Below, one piece after another: positions 1 to 11,131 of a stretch of DNA of 64,000 nt (within the stretch, counting starts at the first letter, position 1; every line of letters starts with the position of its first letter). A program made the translations under genes and the position numbers. This DNA is from Rapana venosa (taxonomy: Eukaryota; Mollusca; Gastropoda; Neogastropoda; Muricidae). The notes beneath the pieces were generated by a model. That model was not told the origin of the DNA. It did not search any database and worked only from the letters and a program-made list of their open reading frames with translations. The stretch lies in the NCBI GenBank assembly GCA_028751875.1, contig CM054140.1, forward strand, positions 31,516,393 to 31,580,392, read 5' to 3'.

Positions 1-35
1 AAGGGTAGTGACTGTCACAATGGCCCTTCATGTAC

Positions 36-476
36 TTTCTCCCGTAAACCTCCGACCGCGAAGGCTTTGACACAAACTCTCCACGAGTACAGAAGTGTAT
101 GGGGAAACTGAAACTAGGGTCACAGAGCAACCATGGCTACTGAATCAGAGACTATTTTCTTTTATCGCATGATGGTCCATAGTCATGAGGAGGATGTCAT
201 GGTGATGTGAAAATTCACCTGCTTTGAGACTTCTTGACATGGCTGTACTCTACGCTTCCTATCATATCACATAATTTCAGCAACACTCAAATGCGCACCT
301 GCAAAGTGAATTAAGAAAGCTCGACTGGGGGGTCCCAGACTTTCCAATAAGCTCACAACAAACTCACTCTGAGTAGGAGTCCAGCCAGAATCCGAGAAAA
401 TAAAACCCTGAGATTCAAACCTGCCACCTTCCAGCCATTATTAACCCAAGGCGCTGACCACTGCGCCATGGTGGCT
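36..476 (-). repeat. Interspersed repeat R6, about 440 bp, tRNA-like head
   Basis: This segment matches 57629-58083 over most of its length with many substitutions, in the same orientation. Shared blocks include the aaggct(t)ttgac/actcaaactc stretch, agaagtgtatgggga, tttgagactacttgacatggctgtactct and the aactcactctgagtaggag block. Read on the minus strand it begins near 476 with a tRNA-like head: an A-box-like tggcgcagtggtcagcgcc, then a B-box-like ggtttgaatctc near 418. A partial third copy is at 27440-27645 and a short fragment at about 36505-36560. It is best read as a SINE or SINE-like element; the family name is mine. Confidence 0.6.
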
Positions 477-479
477 GGG

Positions 480-515
480 TTTTCTGTCTTTCTTTCTTTC
501 TTTCTTTCTTTCTGT
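480..515. repeat. (TTTC)n microsatellite
   Basis: Short tetranucleotide run directly upstream of the R6 head. Confidence 0.85.
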
Positions 516-715
516 TATTGTCTTCTTCTTTCTTTGTGTTGTGAACCCCATTGATCTTTTGTGTGTCTAGCAATTGGCAAACTGGCCCGTGGTTGTTATG
601 GATTAACACACATCTGTCAGACACTGGAGGAAGAAAGGGGAGAGGTGCTAGAGAGCCTTGGTCGATAGCTCCAGACATTTCAGTACACCAGCTTGGGGGG
701 GAGGGGGGGGGAGGG

Positions 716-1110
716 GGCGGGATAGCCTAGCGGTTAGAGCGCTGAGTTCATGATCTGCTGACGGCCCGAGTTCCAGCCACCACTGAGGTACCTGTTCGAG
801 GAGATTTTTCTCCAGGAGTTAACATCAATACTGACTCCACTCCCCCGAAAGTCCTTTTGATGAGACTATAAACCGAAGTCCCGCAAGCAAACGCATGCAG
901 ACCATCTTGTACAAATAATGTTAAAACCCGTGCTGCCTTTTGGAAGAGCAGGCCATTGCGTGCCGCTAGGAATGAGTTACATTTTTTTTTTAATAGTGTT
1001 GTCTTTAGACATCATCTCCGAAGTCGGAATGCAAATACCTGAATGGTGGGCAAAAGCAGTCGCAAACGCAAAATCTCATCATTGGTGAACCTCAGAGCTC
1101 TAGCCGAGGG
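716..1110 (+). repeat. Composite SINE: SINE-2 head and body joined to SINE-3 tail
   Basis: The tRNA-like head (gatagcctagcggttagagc at about 721) and the body (actataaaccgaagtcccg, cgcatgcagaccatcttg, aagagcaggccattgcgtgcc) match the SINE-2 copies at 18796-19131 and 8965-9195. From about 1008 the sequence switches to the 3' end seen in SINE-3 elements (catctccgaagtcggaatgc, caaaatctcatcattggtgaacctcagagctctagc), read on the plus strand. No coding content. Confidence 0.7.
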
Positions 1111-1202
1111 GAAAAAACCCAAAGAAAACAAAACAAAATAACAACCAAAAACAAAAAGAACATCAGTTTAAAGACAAATGTGAGATGCCCTTGTGAAACT
1201 GT

Positions 1203-1308
1203 CTGCCTGCTTGCACACCTTTCTGCCTTTCTTTCTTTCTGTCTGTCTGTCTGGCTGGCTGGCTGGCTAGCTGCCTATCTGTCTGGCTGGCTGGCTGGGT
1301 GAGTGTCA

Positions 1309-1339
<31 letters not shown>

Positions 1340-1349
1340 CTGTCTGTCG

Positions 1350-1350
<1 letters not shown>
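1203..1350. repeat. Compound (CTGT)n/(GGCT)n microsatellite
   Basis: Tetranucleotide runs of ctgt, ggct and gtct lead into the CA/TG inverted repeat that follows. Confidence 0.85.
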
Positions 1351-1358
<8 letters not shown>

Positions 1359-1430
<72 letters not shown>

Positions 1431-1484
1431 CACACACACACACACTTTCAACCATTCAAAATGGTTTCTTTTAGTGTGTGTGTG

Positions 1485-1571
<87 letters not shown>

Positions 1572-1576
1572 GTGTG
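1359..1576. repeat. (CA)n then (TG)n inverted repeat with hairpin centre
   Basis: About 87 bp of (CA)n (1359-1445) is followed by a 28-bp spacer and about 100 bp of (TG)n (1474-1576). The spacer itself holds a perfect 7-bp hairpin, aaccatt (1450-1456), loop caa, aatggtt (1460-1466). The whole block can fold as one long stem. The long open frames across it, rich in Thr-His and Val-Cys, are artefacts. Confidence 0.85.
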
Positions 1577-1663
1577 AAACTGAAATCCTTGGAGAGACAC
1601 AAATTACTGAGATCATGGATCTGTGCAGTGTAACCATAAATCCAAAATGAAACACACCACAGT

Positions 1664-1766
<103 letters not shown>

Positions 1767-2019
1767 CTCTTCTCTTGAATAAAACCTTTATCAAACCTTT
1801 ATTTACCATCAAAGTTTCTGAAATTAAATTTTCTTCCTCCCAAGTGTTGATCTAATCATCTTTCATAACTGCACCCAAGCCTCCCCCCCTCCGCCTGCCA
1901 CTTCCCTGTCTCACTCCTCTCAATGGTGTTGCGGATGTTTGATTTGAATTAATGCATAAGCTCAGATTGGGGTATCTTCAGGTGATGAACAACTGCATGT
2001 ATCTGTAATAGAACCAACT

Positions 2020-2281
2020 GGGTGCTGGTCTTTAGGATGAGGGAATAAACCGAGGATCTGTGTGGAACTTGCACGCAGTGCCCGTAAAAGACCCCACAGC
2101 AACAAGACAGTTATCCCTAACAACATTGTACAGAAAAAAAGTTACTCTCATCGGGAAACAAGTACACATGCAGAGAGGATTTAAAACAAAAATGGGAGGG
2201 ACTGCTCTTCTGGCGATGTGCTCTTCTCCGGGAGAGAGAATTTCAAGTAGAGAACTCTGCCATAACTGAAAGTAATATACA
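2020..2281 (+). repeat. SINE-1 copy, 5' truncated and diverged
   Basis: It aligns with the 3' two thirds of SINE-1 at 7040-7458: gctggtcttt(a/c)ggatgag, aataaaccgagg, cagcaacaagacagttatcc, then the central domain (gggactgctcttctggcgatg, ctccgggagagag, aatttcaagtagagaactctgccataactgaaagt). The tRNA-like head is missing. Confidence 0.7.
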
Positions 2282-2374
2282 ATATAGCACAGTACAAAAC
2301 CCAAAGATGCAAAAGAAAAAAGTTAAACATCACTATATGACACCAAAAATCTTCAGTATCAAGAACTATGAAGG

Positions 2375-2770
2375 CAATTTTCTGGGGAGAGCCTGAAAAA
2401 TCTCATAACAGAACTCTTTTTCATCTTAGAAAACCTACGAAACCTCTCTCAAAATAGTTAGAAGTTTTAAATTACGACGTTCTTTTCTGCTGGAAAAGCC
2501 TAACAAAAAAATCTCTCCTCAAAATAATAATGAACTTTAACATCACAGAATTCTTTTTCTGCTGAAAACCACGAGAAATCTCTCGTCAAATTAATTATGA
2601 ACTTAAAACCACATACTTCTTTCTGGTGAAAAAAACAACAACATGAGAAAATCTCTCCTCAAAATGATAATGAACTTTAAAATCACAGAAATCTTTTTAT
2701 GCTGGGAAAATCTCAGAAATATCTCCGTAAAGTAATCATGATCTTAAAATCACAGACTTCTTTCTTCAGC
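2375..2770 (+). repeat. Decayed tandem array, about 70-bp unit
   Basis: Five to six diverged copies of a unit made of aaatctctcctcaaaatraT, atgaactttaaaatcacaga and cttctttctgctgg. Copies start near 2440, 2508, 2576, 2648 and 2717 (spacing 68-72 bp), with a weaker one near 2388. No open frame runs through it. Confidence 0.7.
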
Positions 2771-3069
2771 CCACGTCCGTCTGTAACTGTTATCTCTGAT
2801 CGATAGCTAACACAGGTAATGGCACATTTTTCAAATATCACCAAGTGGACTGCACTGTGTGACCATAGCGCAGAACAGGCAGCCGTGGGAATCAGTTCAT
2901 GTTGACTGTCATCCATCTTCGCTGCTCCCAACACAACGGGCAAACTGATCTGCGTTTGTGGATTAACAAACAAGTGAGGGGTCAGTGGGAACTGTATATC
3001 TGGAAAAGAACGTCTATTTGGTTGAAAAACAAAGTGTGTAATAGATTAATGGTAAAGAAAATTGGCCAT

Positions 3070-3260
3070 TCTTTTCAGTGTTTAATACCAAAGATGGTAC
3101 AATTTAATGATGATAACGTTTAGTAAGTTTTGAGTGGTTTACACCAAAGACAATCAAATGAATAGATTATGATACCGTTTTTATAACTTTTTGAATGCTT
3201 GATGTCAAGGGAGACATGATAAGTCTTTTGTGAGTGCTTAATACCAGGGACAATAAAGCT
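3070..3260 (+). repeat. Second decayed tandem array, about 40-60-bp unit
   Basis: A core like agtgcttaataccaaagaca recurs at about 3079, 3133, 3193 and 3233 with uneven spacing and many substitutions. It is distinct from the array just upstream. Confidence 0.5.
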
Positions 3261-3359
3261 CAACCCCTGCTTCGACTTCCAAGGAAAGCTATACACCGCT
3301 TCAACTCTTTGAGCTTTTTTTCCCCATCAAAAATTTAATGGTCCTTGCTGCATGTCATA

Positions 3360-3490
3360 AACTGTTTTTATAACAGTAAAAAATTGTGATATAGGATGAC
3401 TGCACTGATAAATATGATCTGAGAAACGGTTTTTATCATGATGAAGAATTGTAATAATTATTGGTTGACTGCAGTTATTAACATGATCTG
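3360..3490 (+). repeat. Two-copy diverged duplication, about 64-bp unit
   Basis: Copies at about 3360-3422 and 3424-3490 share aac(t/g)gtttttat, aattgt(g/a)at, tgactgcac/gtt and aatatgatctga. It follows directly on two other decayed arrays. Confidence 0.5.
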
Positions 3491-4400
3491 AATGAAATAA
3501 TTATTTGGTGATCCAGGGAATTGAGTCAGCTTATGCAAGTTTGTTGTTGCAGAAATAGAGATAGCAATACCGGCAACGACAGAACAAGAAGAAGAAGAAG
3601 AAGAGGAAAAATTCTGAAGAAGAAGAGGAGGAGGAAGATCAGAATCAGAAACAGAATCGGGAAAAAAAGTGTGTTTATGCTTGAGGTTAAAAAAGGAGAT
3701 ATTTTGGCAGCAGCAAACTAAGCAGAGGGGGAGAAAAGGAGAAGAGACATCCTTTTGAACCTTTTAGCAAATCAAATCTCTTGATATCAAATCTTCCATC
3801 AGTAATTTCATGCAGGATAACAAGATTTGCTGTCCATCCAGTTCATTGATCCAACATGGCCTCCCAGAGAACGTGACAACGGCCCTGGCTGCACCCGGAT
3901 AAACACGGATCCTGCAGCCTTAGCCAGCCCGCCACACCGAGAGGAGAAGGGAAGTAAAGACAATGAACAACATGAACAAGAACAAGAACAACGATAACAA
4001 CAGCAGCAGCAACAACAACAAAATCCCGTCTCGTGTTAAATTTAATCCCAGGTGGTAAATGCAGCAAGAGAGTTGAAAACCATCGAAGTCTCAGCTGATT
4101 TTTTTCTCTTTGTTCCCGAGGTTAGAGTTCCGAGGTTCACAAATAGTTAGATGTTTATGCGAATGATGGGGAACGTACAACAACAACAACAACAACGACG
4201 ACGACGACGATGACGACGACCTAAGCATATACGAACATTTTTTTTGCTCACTCTGTCACGGGGTTTTTGTTGTTGGTTTGTTTGTTGTTGTTGGTTTTTT
4301 TGGGGGGGTTGCTTGTTTGTTGTTTTGTTGTTGGTTGGGTTGTGTTGTTGTTTTTTAGGTGGTGGTGGTTGCTTTTTGTCTTGGGTGTTTTTTTTTCGTT
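3491..4400. other. Gene-free stretch with trinucleotide-rich tracts
   Basis: It contains a (GAA)n/(GAG)n purine tract at about 3585-3645, (AAC)n/(CAG)n at about 3985-4020, (CAA)n then (CGA)n at about 4178-4217 and a G/T-rich block (GTT)n at about 4262-4375. The open frames here translate these tracts and show no family features. I see no gene. Confidence 0.6.
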
Positions 4401-4402
4401 TG

Positions 4403-4850
4403 TCGGCTAGATTTCCGAGGTTCACCAATGGTGAGACTTTGCATATGCGACCCCGTTTGTAACCTACCATTAAGGTAGCCGCACTCCGACATCGGGGATT
4501 GTCACGGTTTGAACTTGACGGTTCATCTTTGAGCACGTTTTCTGGAGGAGAAAACTAAACTGTGGTGTGCACTACATTTTCTTTCTCCCCAAGACTTGTA
4601 TCGATTGGTGTAGCTGACGAATCGTGTGGTCGTTGCATGCCAGTCATGTTCGTGCTTCTGTATGACCTGGCCCATGGTTATAAACCATGACATCTTGATC
4701 GTGCACATCTCGCGTACGCGTGTGCATCCGAAAGCGTGGAGGAAGGTACTGAGAGAATGAAGGTCTGCATTTAGATGGACCTTGGGGGTGGTAAAAGTCT
4801 CCATCCTTAATACATCAGCCATCACCTTCATTCGAGATTTGTAGAATCAG
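4403..4850 (-). repeat. SINE-3 copy, diverged, full length
   Basis: On the minus strand it matches 11341-11700: the 3' block (gaggttcaccaatggtgaga, tttgcatatgcgacc, aaggtagccgca) lies at 4410-4495. The body toward the head (aaggtctgcatttagatggacc, taaaagtctccatcc) lies at 4765-4815. The middle is poorly conserved. Confidence 0.6.
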
Positions 4851-4893
4851 CTACTTGTAGAATCGGTACTTCCTTGCTCTTTTTGCACTATCA

Positions 4894-4894
<1 letters not shown>

Positions 4895-4930
<36 letters not shown>

Positions 4931-4932
4931 TG
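4895..4932. repeat. (GT)n microsatellite
   Basis: Run of GT dinucleotides. Confidence 0.9.
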
Positions 4933-4992
4933 TAGGTGGGTATGTGGGTGTGGGTGTGGTTTTGTTTGTTCGTTTTGTATTGTTTGTTTTTT

Positions 4993-5112
4993 TTCGGCTA
5001 AAGCTCCGAGGTTCACCAATGGTCGGGTCCTATGGTAAGATTTCGCGTATGCGACCGTTTTAGCCCACTGGCACTATTACAGTAGCTGCATTCTGACTTC
5101 GGGGATGTTCTC
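4993..5112 (-). repeat. SINE-3 3' end fragment
   Basis: It matches the SINE-3 3' block (agctccgaggttcaccaatg, aagatttcgcgtatgcgacc, gtagctgcattctgacttcg). The head is absent. Confidence 0.65.
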
Positions 5113-5167
5113 TAAACACAACACCAGCGTGCTTGTGTGGTGTTTTTTTTATTATTTTTTTTATTAT

Positions 5168-5302
5168 TATAGATTTGTCATTTGCTCCTACCAGCACACA
5201 ATAGCCTACTCTTTCAACAGGCGGAACAGGCATTAAGGTTCTGCGTGCGCTCGCACACGAGACATGGGTTTATAGTCTCACCTGATAGACGTGCGTGTGC
5301 TT
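5168..5302 (-). repeat. SINE-2 fragment
   Basis: On the minus strand it carries the SINE-2 body (gtttatagtctcacc, agcacacaatagcctactct, aggcggaacagg), matching 63600-63900. Confidence 0.65.
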
Positions 5303-5863
5303 AAGTTTGATTTTAGAAACAGACAAACAAACAAACAACATTGCTGAAGGAAAGCAAAATTCTCTCCCTCCCCCTCCTCCTCCTAGCTGCTTTCTTATTA
5401 ATTAAAAGAAAGAGACAGTTAAAAAAAGAAAAGACCCTGCTCATTTAGGCGAGCAAACAAGAGAGAGACACAGACACAGACAGAGACAGAGAGAGAAAAG
5501 AAAATCTTCTTTCTTAGACACACAAAGAAAGAAGGCCTAACAGAAAAACAAGCGGAAGAAGAGAATGGCAAAAAGAGGATGGTGCCATACAATTCCAACT
5601 ATTTAAAAAAATTGCTCTGGAAAAAAACAACAACAAAAGCAACAACAACCACCTGAATTTCACAGATATGGGAGAGAATCTCTTGGAAACGAGCAGAGCA
5701 GCATAACAGTGTATGTACAATTGCAAGACAATTTTTATCAGCCAACTTCTGAGGACCAATCAGCGGACTTATAATTATCTTCTCCCTCAAAACATGACGT
5801 TCTGCCATTTGCACTCTCAAACCGACGTTTAGTTGATTATATTGCATCTCTGTGGGGTGGGGA

Positions 5864-5881
5864 GGGGGGGGGGGGGGGGGG
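5864..5881. repeat. Poly-G tract, 18 nt
   Basis: Uninterrupted G run. Confidence 0.9.
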
Positions 5882-6221
5882 TGCAGACTCAACCACGCTG
5901 GGGGGAAAACATGCAGAAGACAGCAATCAGGTTAAGTGTGGTATCGGCTCTGGTTGCACTTTGCCGTTGTCAAAGAGTGCACTGTGCAGGCAGATGCAGG
6001 AATGATGGTGTGATGTATTGCTTTTTGGTACTGTCTGTCTGCATGCACCCAGTTACCTCTTGCCCTGCCTTGGCCCACCCATTTTTCTGACTCTCTCACT
6101 TTCGGTGTGATGGCGTGCGTGCGTGTGTGTGTGTTGTGTGTGATGTTGTGGTGTGGTGTGGTGTGGTGTAGTGTAATGCATTGCATTGTATTATATTGTA
6201 GTGCAAGTGGAGTGCAGTGTA

Positions 6222-6315
6222 TGTCACTTTAAGTCACCGCAGATTTCTCTGCGTCGTGAAATTCGGGCTGCTCTCCTCGGAGAGAGTAGGTCGACACAAG
6301 AGCAACGCCATCCTG
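6222..6315 (-). repeat. SINE-1 central-domain fragment
   Basis: Only the central domain of SINE-1 is present, inverted: cactttaagtcaccgcagat, ttctctgcgtcgtgaaattc, gggctgctctcctcgg, agagcaacgccatcct. Compare 7340-7430. Confidence 0.75.
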
Positions 6316-6316
6316 T

Positions 6317-6330
<14 letters not shown>

Positions 6331-6347
<17 letters not shown>

Positions 6348-6352
6348 GGGGG
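6331..6352. repeat. Poly-G tract, 22 nt, after (GT)n
   Basis: (GT)n at about 6314-6330 runs straight into 22 consecutive G. Confidence 0.95.
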
Positions 6353-6748
6353 TGAAGGAGAGGATGAGGTGGAGGGGGGTGAAAGGAAAAGATCTTGTTA
6401 TTCCAAGATATCCCCAAAGGTTTTCCTCATTGTGTCCAATTCTGTAGGGGTTGCTGCGGCATTGCTCCTCTGGCTGCAGAGTGTCGAACTTGAAGTCAGA
6501 GGCTGCTTCTGAAATCCTGTTTGTCCCACATGACTGTTCTCCTGTCTTACTGTGTCATGGTTCTGCTATTGCAGTGCAGTGTGGCTTAGATCCCTTCCCT
6601 TCAGTCTCCTCGTGCAACTGCCTCACTCGGCCAAGTCTACAGCAACGTGGATGCTAAACCTGAAGAAAACAATCTTGTGAATGACAACCCTGGCTTTTTA
6701 ATTTAAGCCCCATTGCAGAATATCGTATTTTGCTTAGTTCAGTCGCGG

Positions 6749-6752
<4 letters not shown>

Positions 6753-6838
<86 letters not shown>
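6753..6838. repeat. (TA)n microsatellite
   Basis: About 43 TA dinucleotides without interruption. Confidence 0.97.
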
Positions 6839-6839
<1 letters not shown>

Positions 6840-7039
6840 CTGTTTACACATGGAACATACAGAAATGTTCATTTATTTCAGACAATATACATAAGCCGGA
6901 CTTAATCAGTAGTTGAAGCCATAGCTAGGGAACTGCTTGTTTAACCTGTTGGGTTTGAGTGCTGTCATCAATGATGACCCCATAATTTTCCTCTGGGGCA
7001 AAATGGCTTCCATCAGGAAAGAAAATAAAATGTCGCAAA

Positions 7040-7458
7040 TGTGGTCTAGAGGTAACGCGCCTGTCTAGAAAGCAAAAAGTCCGAGTCGGAAGTGTGCAGT
7101 GGTTCAAATCCCGTTTGGACCCGAAACTTTTCCCCCATCCATTAGAACATGAGTGGTGGTCTGGGCGCTAGTCTTTCGGATGAGACGATAAACCGAAGTC
7201 CCGTGTGTTACGCATAATTATTTAGCCCACGTAAAAGAACCCACGGGAACAAGGGAGTTGTCCCTGGCAAAATTCTGTAGAAAAAAGCCACCCTGATAAG
7301 GAAACAAATACAGTTACAGACAGGAAAAAGAAAAAAAAAGGGGTGGCGCTGCTCTTGTTGCGACTCGCTCTCCCCGGAGAGAGCAGCCCGAATTTCACGC
7401 AAAGAAATCTGCCGTGACTTAAAGTGGTATAAATAAAACATAAATAAATAAAATAAAG
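7040..7458 (+). repeat. SINE-1, near full length
   Basis: The tRNA-derived head has an A-box-like tggtctagagg near 7042 and a B-box-like ggttcaaatcc near 7102. A body follows (gggcgctagtctttcggatg, gataaaccgaagtcccg, ttgtccctggcaaaattctg, ccctgataaggaaacaaata). Next is the conserved central domain (ggtggcgctgctcttgttgc, ctctccccggagagagcagc, ccgaatttcacgc) and an A/T-rich (ATAAA)n end. It lacks the gcgctatataa 3' tail seen in the copies at 24610 and 17545. Confidence 0.8.
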
Positions 7459-7459
7459 G

Positions 7460-7972
7460 AGAATATTTAAAACCTAATTTGAAAATGGTGCGTATTGACG
7501 TTGATAAAGTTGATTCTACAGTTACATTTCTTTTGTCATCATGACCTCTTGTTGCAGTGAGTGTGGCAAGAATGTCACCAAAGGTTACCAACTAACCGAA
7601 CAAGGACGAAGATTTCCAATTTTTGTTCTACAACTTCACTCCATCAAAAGTTGTCCTGGGACAAATCTTGTTGTACAGTTTAAAAAAAGAAAAAGAAGGA
7701 AAGAAAAAGCAGACGATAACAAATTTACGGCCACTGGAGGCTGAACATTGAGTAATGTTAAACTGGGCAAGAGAGGGCAGACATAAAGCGTAATCCTATT
7801 CTCAATCGATGGCGGACACGGCAAAGCGGCCATCATTCACTCTCCATCCTGTGGTGGCTGTTTTGCTTCCTCCTCCCCTCCTTCCCTCCCTCCCAGATAA
7901 TCCGCTTTGCAACAACCTTCATTTCCTGCCTGCAAATGACAGAGTGAGTTTTTGTTGTTGTAGTTTTAGTTG

Positions 7973-8021
<49 letters not shown>

Positions 8022-8832
8022 GATACATATACGCCATTTTCATCATTGTTTCTTTAAGGCCTATATTTTTGTTTCTTTTTTTTATGAGGCGTTGTATATG
8101 AGTGGCAGGAGAGTTTTAATACCCCAGTGTTGACGTACCGTTTTACATCGAGGTATTTGATAGATAACTGTTTTGACTCGGGAATAGATTTACGAATGGG
8201 TAGAACATATAATTATTTCAATCCATTAAAATATAGAGTGAAGTAATGGGGTAGGGTGAAAGGGGCGAGTGGATTTGGAGTTAGGAGAGGGAGTCCTAAA
8301 ATTTAAAAAAAGGGTGGGAGGAGGAAACAATGTTGGGTTTGTTTAAATTTTTATATGTACTTATTTTTGTTGTTCTTCTTTTTTGTTCTTTCTTGCGTTC
8401 ATATTAAAATCTAATGAAATGAAAGTATACACTTATGTTCCACCACCACCACCCCTCCACCCCCACCCCCAAACACACACCTCTTAGATCCAAGTTGCCT
8501 TTGTTTATGCAGATGCATATACTACCTATGTTTTATTTTGTTCTCTTCTCTAGTAATGATAGATAGATGGAGAGAGAGAGAATACTAGCAAAACAGTTCA
8601 ATTCATTTGTTATTATCTCTGTCTCTACCCTTCTCTGCCTCTGTTTGTCTGTCTGTGTTTTTTCCTTTATTTTATTATCTAATATTACCAATCATTATTG
8701 CTATATTTCTTTTTCTTTTTCTTTATTAATCGCATTTGTTTGTTGCTTTTAATCCAGGGCTCAGTGAAAAAAGCAAAGGTAATTTGCTTATCTCATTACC
8801 ATGATGAAATAAAATTTTGCTTGCTTGTTTGT

Positions 8833-8919
<87 letters not shown>

Positions 8920-8960
8920 TTAGATAGATTGCTTGATGGAAAAAAAAAGCATATGCACTG
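7460..8960. other. Gene-free stretch with (CT)n tracts
   Basis: (CT)n lies at 7976-8014 and about 8834-8916. The rest is AT-rich single-copy-looking sequence with no open frame resembling a protein family. Confidence 0.6.
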
Positions 8961-8964
8961 CTTA

Positions 8965-9195
8965 TTCAATGAGACTATAAACCGAGGCCCCGTGTTGGAA
9001 CGCATGCAGAACATCTTGCGCACACGTTAAATCCTGTTCTGCTTTTCGAAAGAGTAGGCTATTGTGTGCCGGTGGAAACAGATGACAAAATTTACAAAAC
9101 CACATGCACACGGGGACTGGATGTAAAAAAGCACATGAGTGCTTATTCCATTATCCTCGATATAAAAGAATAAATTTTTTTTTTAAAATACCATC
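8965..9195 (+). repeat. SINE-2 copy, 5' truncated
   Basis: It matches 18917-19131 closely: gagactataaaccgaggccc, gaacgcatgcagaacatctt, gcgcacacgtta, gagtaggctattgtgtgccg, acggggactggatgtaaaaa and ttattccattatcctcgata. The tRNA head is missing. Confidence 0.8.
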
Positions 9196-9217
9196 TGAAA
9201 ATAAAAGTTTGATTTCT

Positions 9218-9251
<34 letters not shown>

Positions 9252-9261
9252 TCCCTCTCTC

Positions 9262-9302
<41 letters not shown>

Positions 9303-9312
9303 TCTCTCCCTC
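9218..9312. repeat. (CT)n microsatellite
   Basis: CT run with a few C and G interruptions. Confidence 0.9.
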
Positions 9313-9343
9313 TTCACTACACATACTCACACACACTTCATCT

Positions 9344-10056
9344 TGGACATTGCCACATAGGGGACCACACCAAAAAAAGTTTGCTAAACACGTAATGACC
9401 TCATTCAGTCAGCTCAGACCCTGGCATATGAGGTATTATATGCCACATGCATAGCTGTCATCTGAAGGGGAGACAAGCCAAACTGAACTGAATGCCCGTC
9501 ACGTCAGGTTTGTGTGTGTGTGTGTGTGTGTTGTGTGTAGGGGCAGTGGGGTGAGGTAGGAGGATTGCTCGGCCTGTGTTGACAGCCTGGCCCTGAAGTG
9601 AAGAGGTGTAAGCCGCTTGATTGACCACACTGTCCCCCCTCCCCTGCATGTCCTGACCTTGCCCCACTGTGTCATTGGGCCTGCCTGCAGTGTGGGTCAG
9701 CCTATCAGTGTTTTGCTTTATCTACGTGCGTGTGTGTAGAGGGGGGGGGGGGGGGTGTTAAGAGAGAGAGCGGGGAGGGGGGGGGTAGGCATGGAGGGAG
9801 ATAGAGAGGGAGGAAGAGAGAGGGAGGAGGGAGGGAGGGAGAGAGAAAGAAAAGAGTGATGGAGAGAGAGCAAGAGATAGTGTAATGGAGAGAGGAGGAG
9901 AGAGAGAGAGAGAGAGATACAGAGAGAGACACAGAGGCAGAGAAAGATTGTTGCTGAATTTGTGTTTATTGAGGTAGTAAAGTATTGGTACGTGTTTTGC
10001 TATCGTTACTGATGGTTTTGTTTTCCTTTCCTTTATTGTTTTTGATTTTTTTGCAC
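9344..10056 (+). repeat. Tandem segmental duplication, copy 1
   Basis: It aligns with 10514-11131 end to end. Shared blocks are tggacattgccacatagggg, aatgacctcatt, catagctgtcatctgaaggg, gaatgcccgtcacgtc, gaggtaggaggattgctc, ggccctgaagtgaagaggtg and cctgcctgcagtgtgggtca. After them both have GT then GA microsatellites and a final atggttttgtttt...tttgcac block. Copy 1 also holds a 15-nt poly-G at 9741-9755. Confidence 0.8.
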
Positions 10057-10513
10057 TTTTTCTTCTGACTTTACTTCGCCTAAAGGAAGCAGCAGTGTGT
10101 AGAGAAAACTGACACTGAAGCAACACTGCCATCCATCAGAATACCTGAAGATGATAAGTAATATTACTTGTCCACAAGACTCCGAAAATAAATGAACCTA
10201 CAAGCTTTGCATTGCACAAGGCTATAGTTAATGCGTTTGAACAAGTCTGTGTACAGATCTGATGAGGACATAGTGTACAAGTAACACTCCATCATGTCCC
10301 ACGATGAGGGTCTATGTGGTGAATCTTATTAAATATGGAATGGTCTGGAAACCTGAGAGTGAACCCCCCACCCCACCCCCCTCAGAGAAAACTGAAAGTG
10401 GGGGCACAGCAGTTTCCTGAAGATACCATTGAAGGAATACCAGCCAAACAATTGGAATCTTTGGATCACTGTCTTTTGTAAATAAGCACCTCTTTCTCTC
10501 TCTCTCAGATTGA

Positions 10514-11131
10514 TGGACATTGCCACATAGGGGACCAAAAACACACGAAAAAAGAATAGAGATAGTATGCTAAACACATAATGACCTCATTAGGTCAGCT
10601 CAGACCTTGACATATGACGTATTATATGTTATATACCACATGCATAGCTGTCATCTGAAGGGGAAACAAGCCATGCTGAACTGAATGCCCGTCACGTCGG
10701 GTTTTGTTGTGGTTTTTTGTGTGCAGGGGCAGAGGGGTGAGGTAGGAGGATTGCTCAGCCTCTGTGTTGACAGCCTGGCCCTGAAGTGAAGAGGTGTAAG
10801 CTGCTTGACTGACCACACTGTCCCCCTCCCCCTCTCCTGCATGTTCTGACCTTGCTGCACTGTGTCATTGGGCCTGCCTGCAGTGTGGGTCAGCGTATCA
10901 GTGTTGCTTTCTGTGTGTGTGTGAAAGAGAGAGAGAAAAAGAGAGACAGTCAGAGAGACAGACAGAAAGAAAGACAGACAGACAAACAGAGACAGGGAGA
11001 CGCAGAGACAGAAAGACACTGAGACAGAGAGAGATTGAGACAGAGAGATAGAGAGGGAGACAGAGATTGCTATAGAGGTTCTATGGTTTTGTTTTTCTTT
11101 CCCTTTGTTTTCTTTTGTCTTGATTTGCACA
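10514..11131 (+). repeat. Tandem segmental duplication, copy 2
   Basis: Second copy of the 9344-10056 unit, same orientation, starting 1,170 bp downstream. It diverges by substitutions and small insertions such as extra bases near 10544-10565. The microsatellite composition differs between copies. Not coding. Confidence 0.8.

Noticed and set aside
3521..3721. 66-codon Arg/Lys-rich plus-strand frame
   Set aside because: Mostly the translation of a GAA/GAG purine tract.
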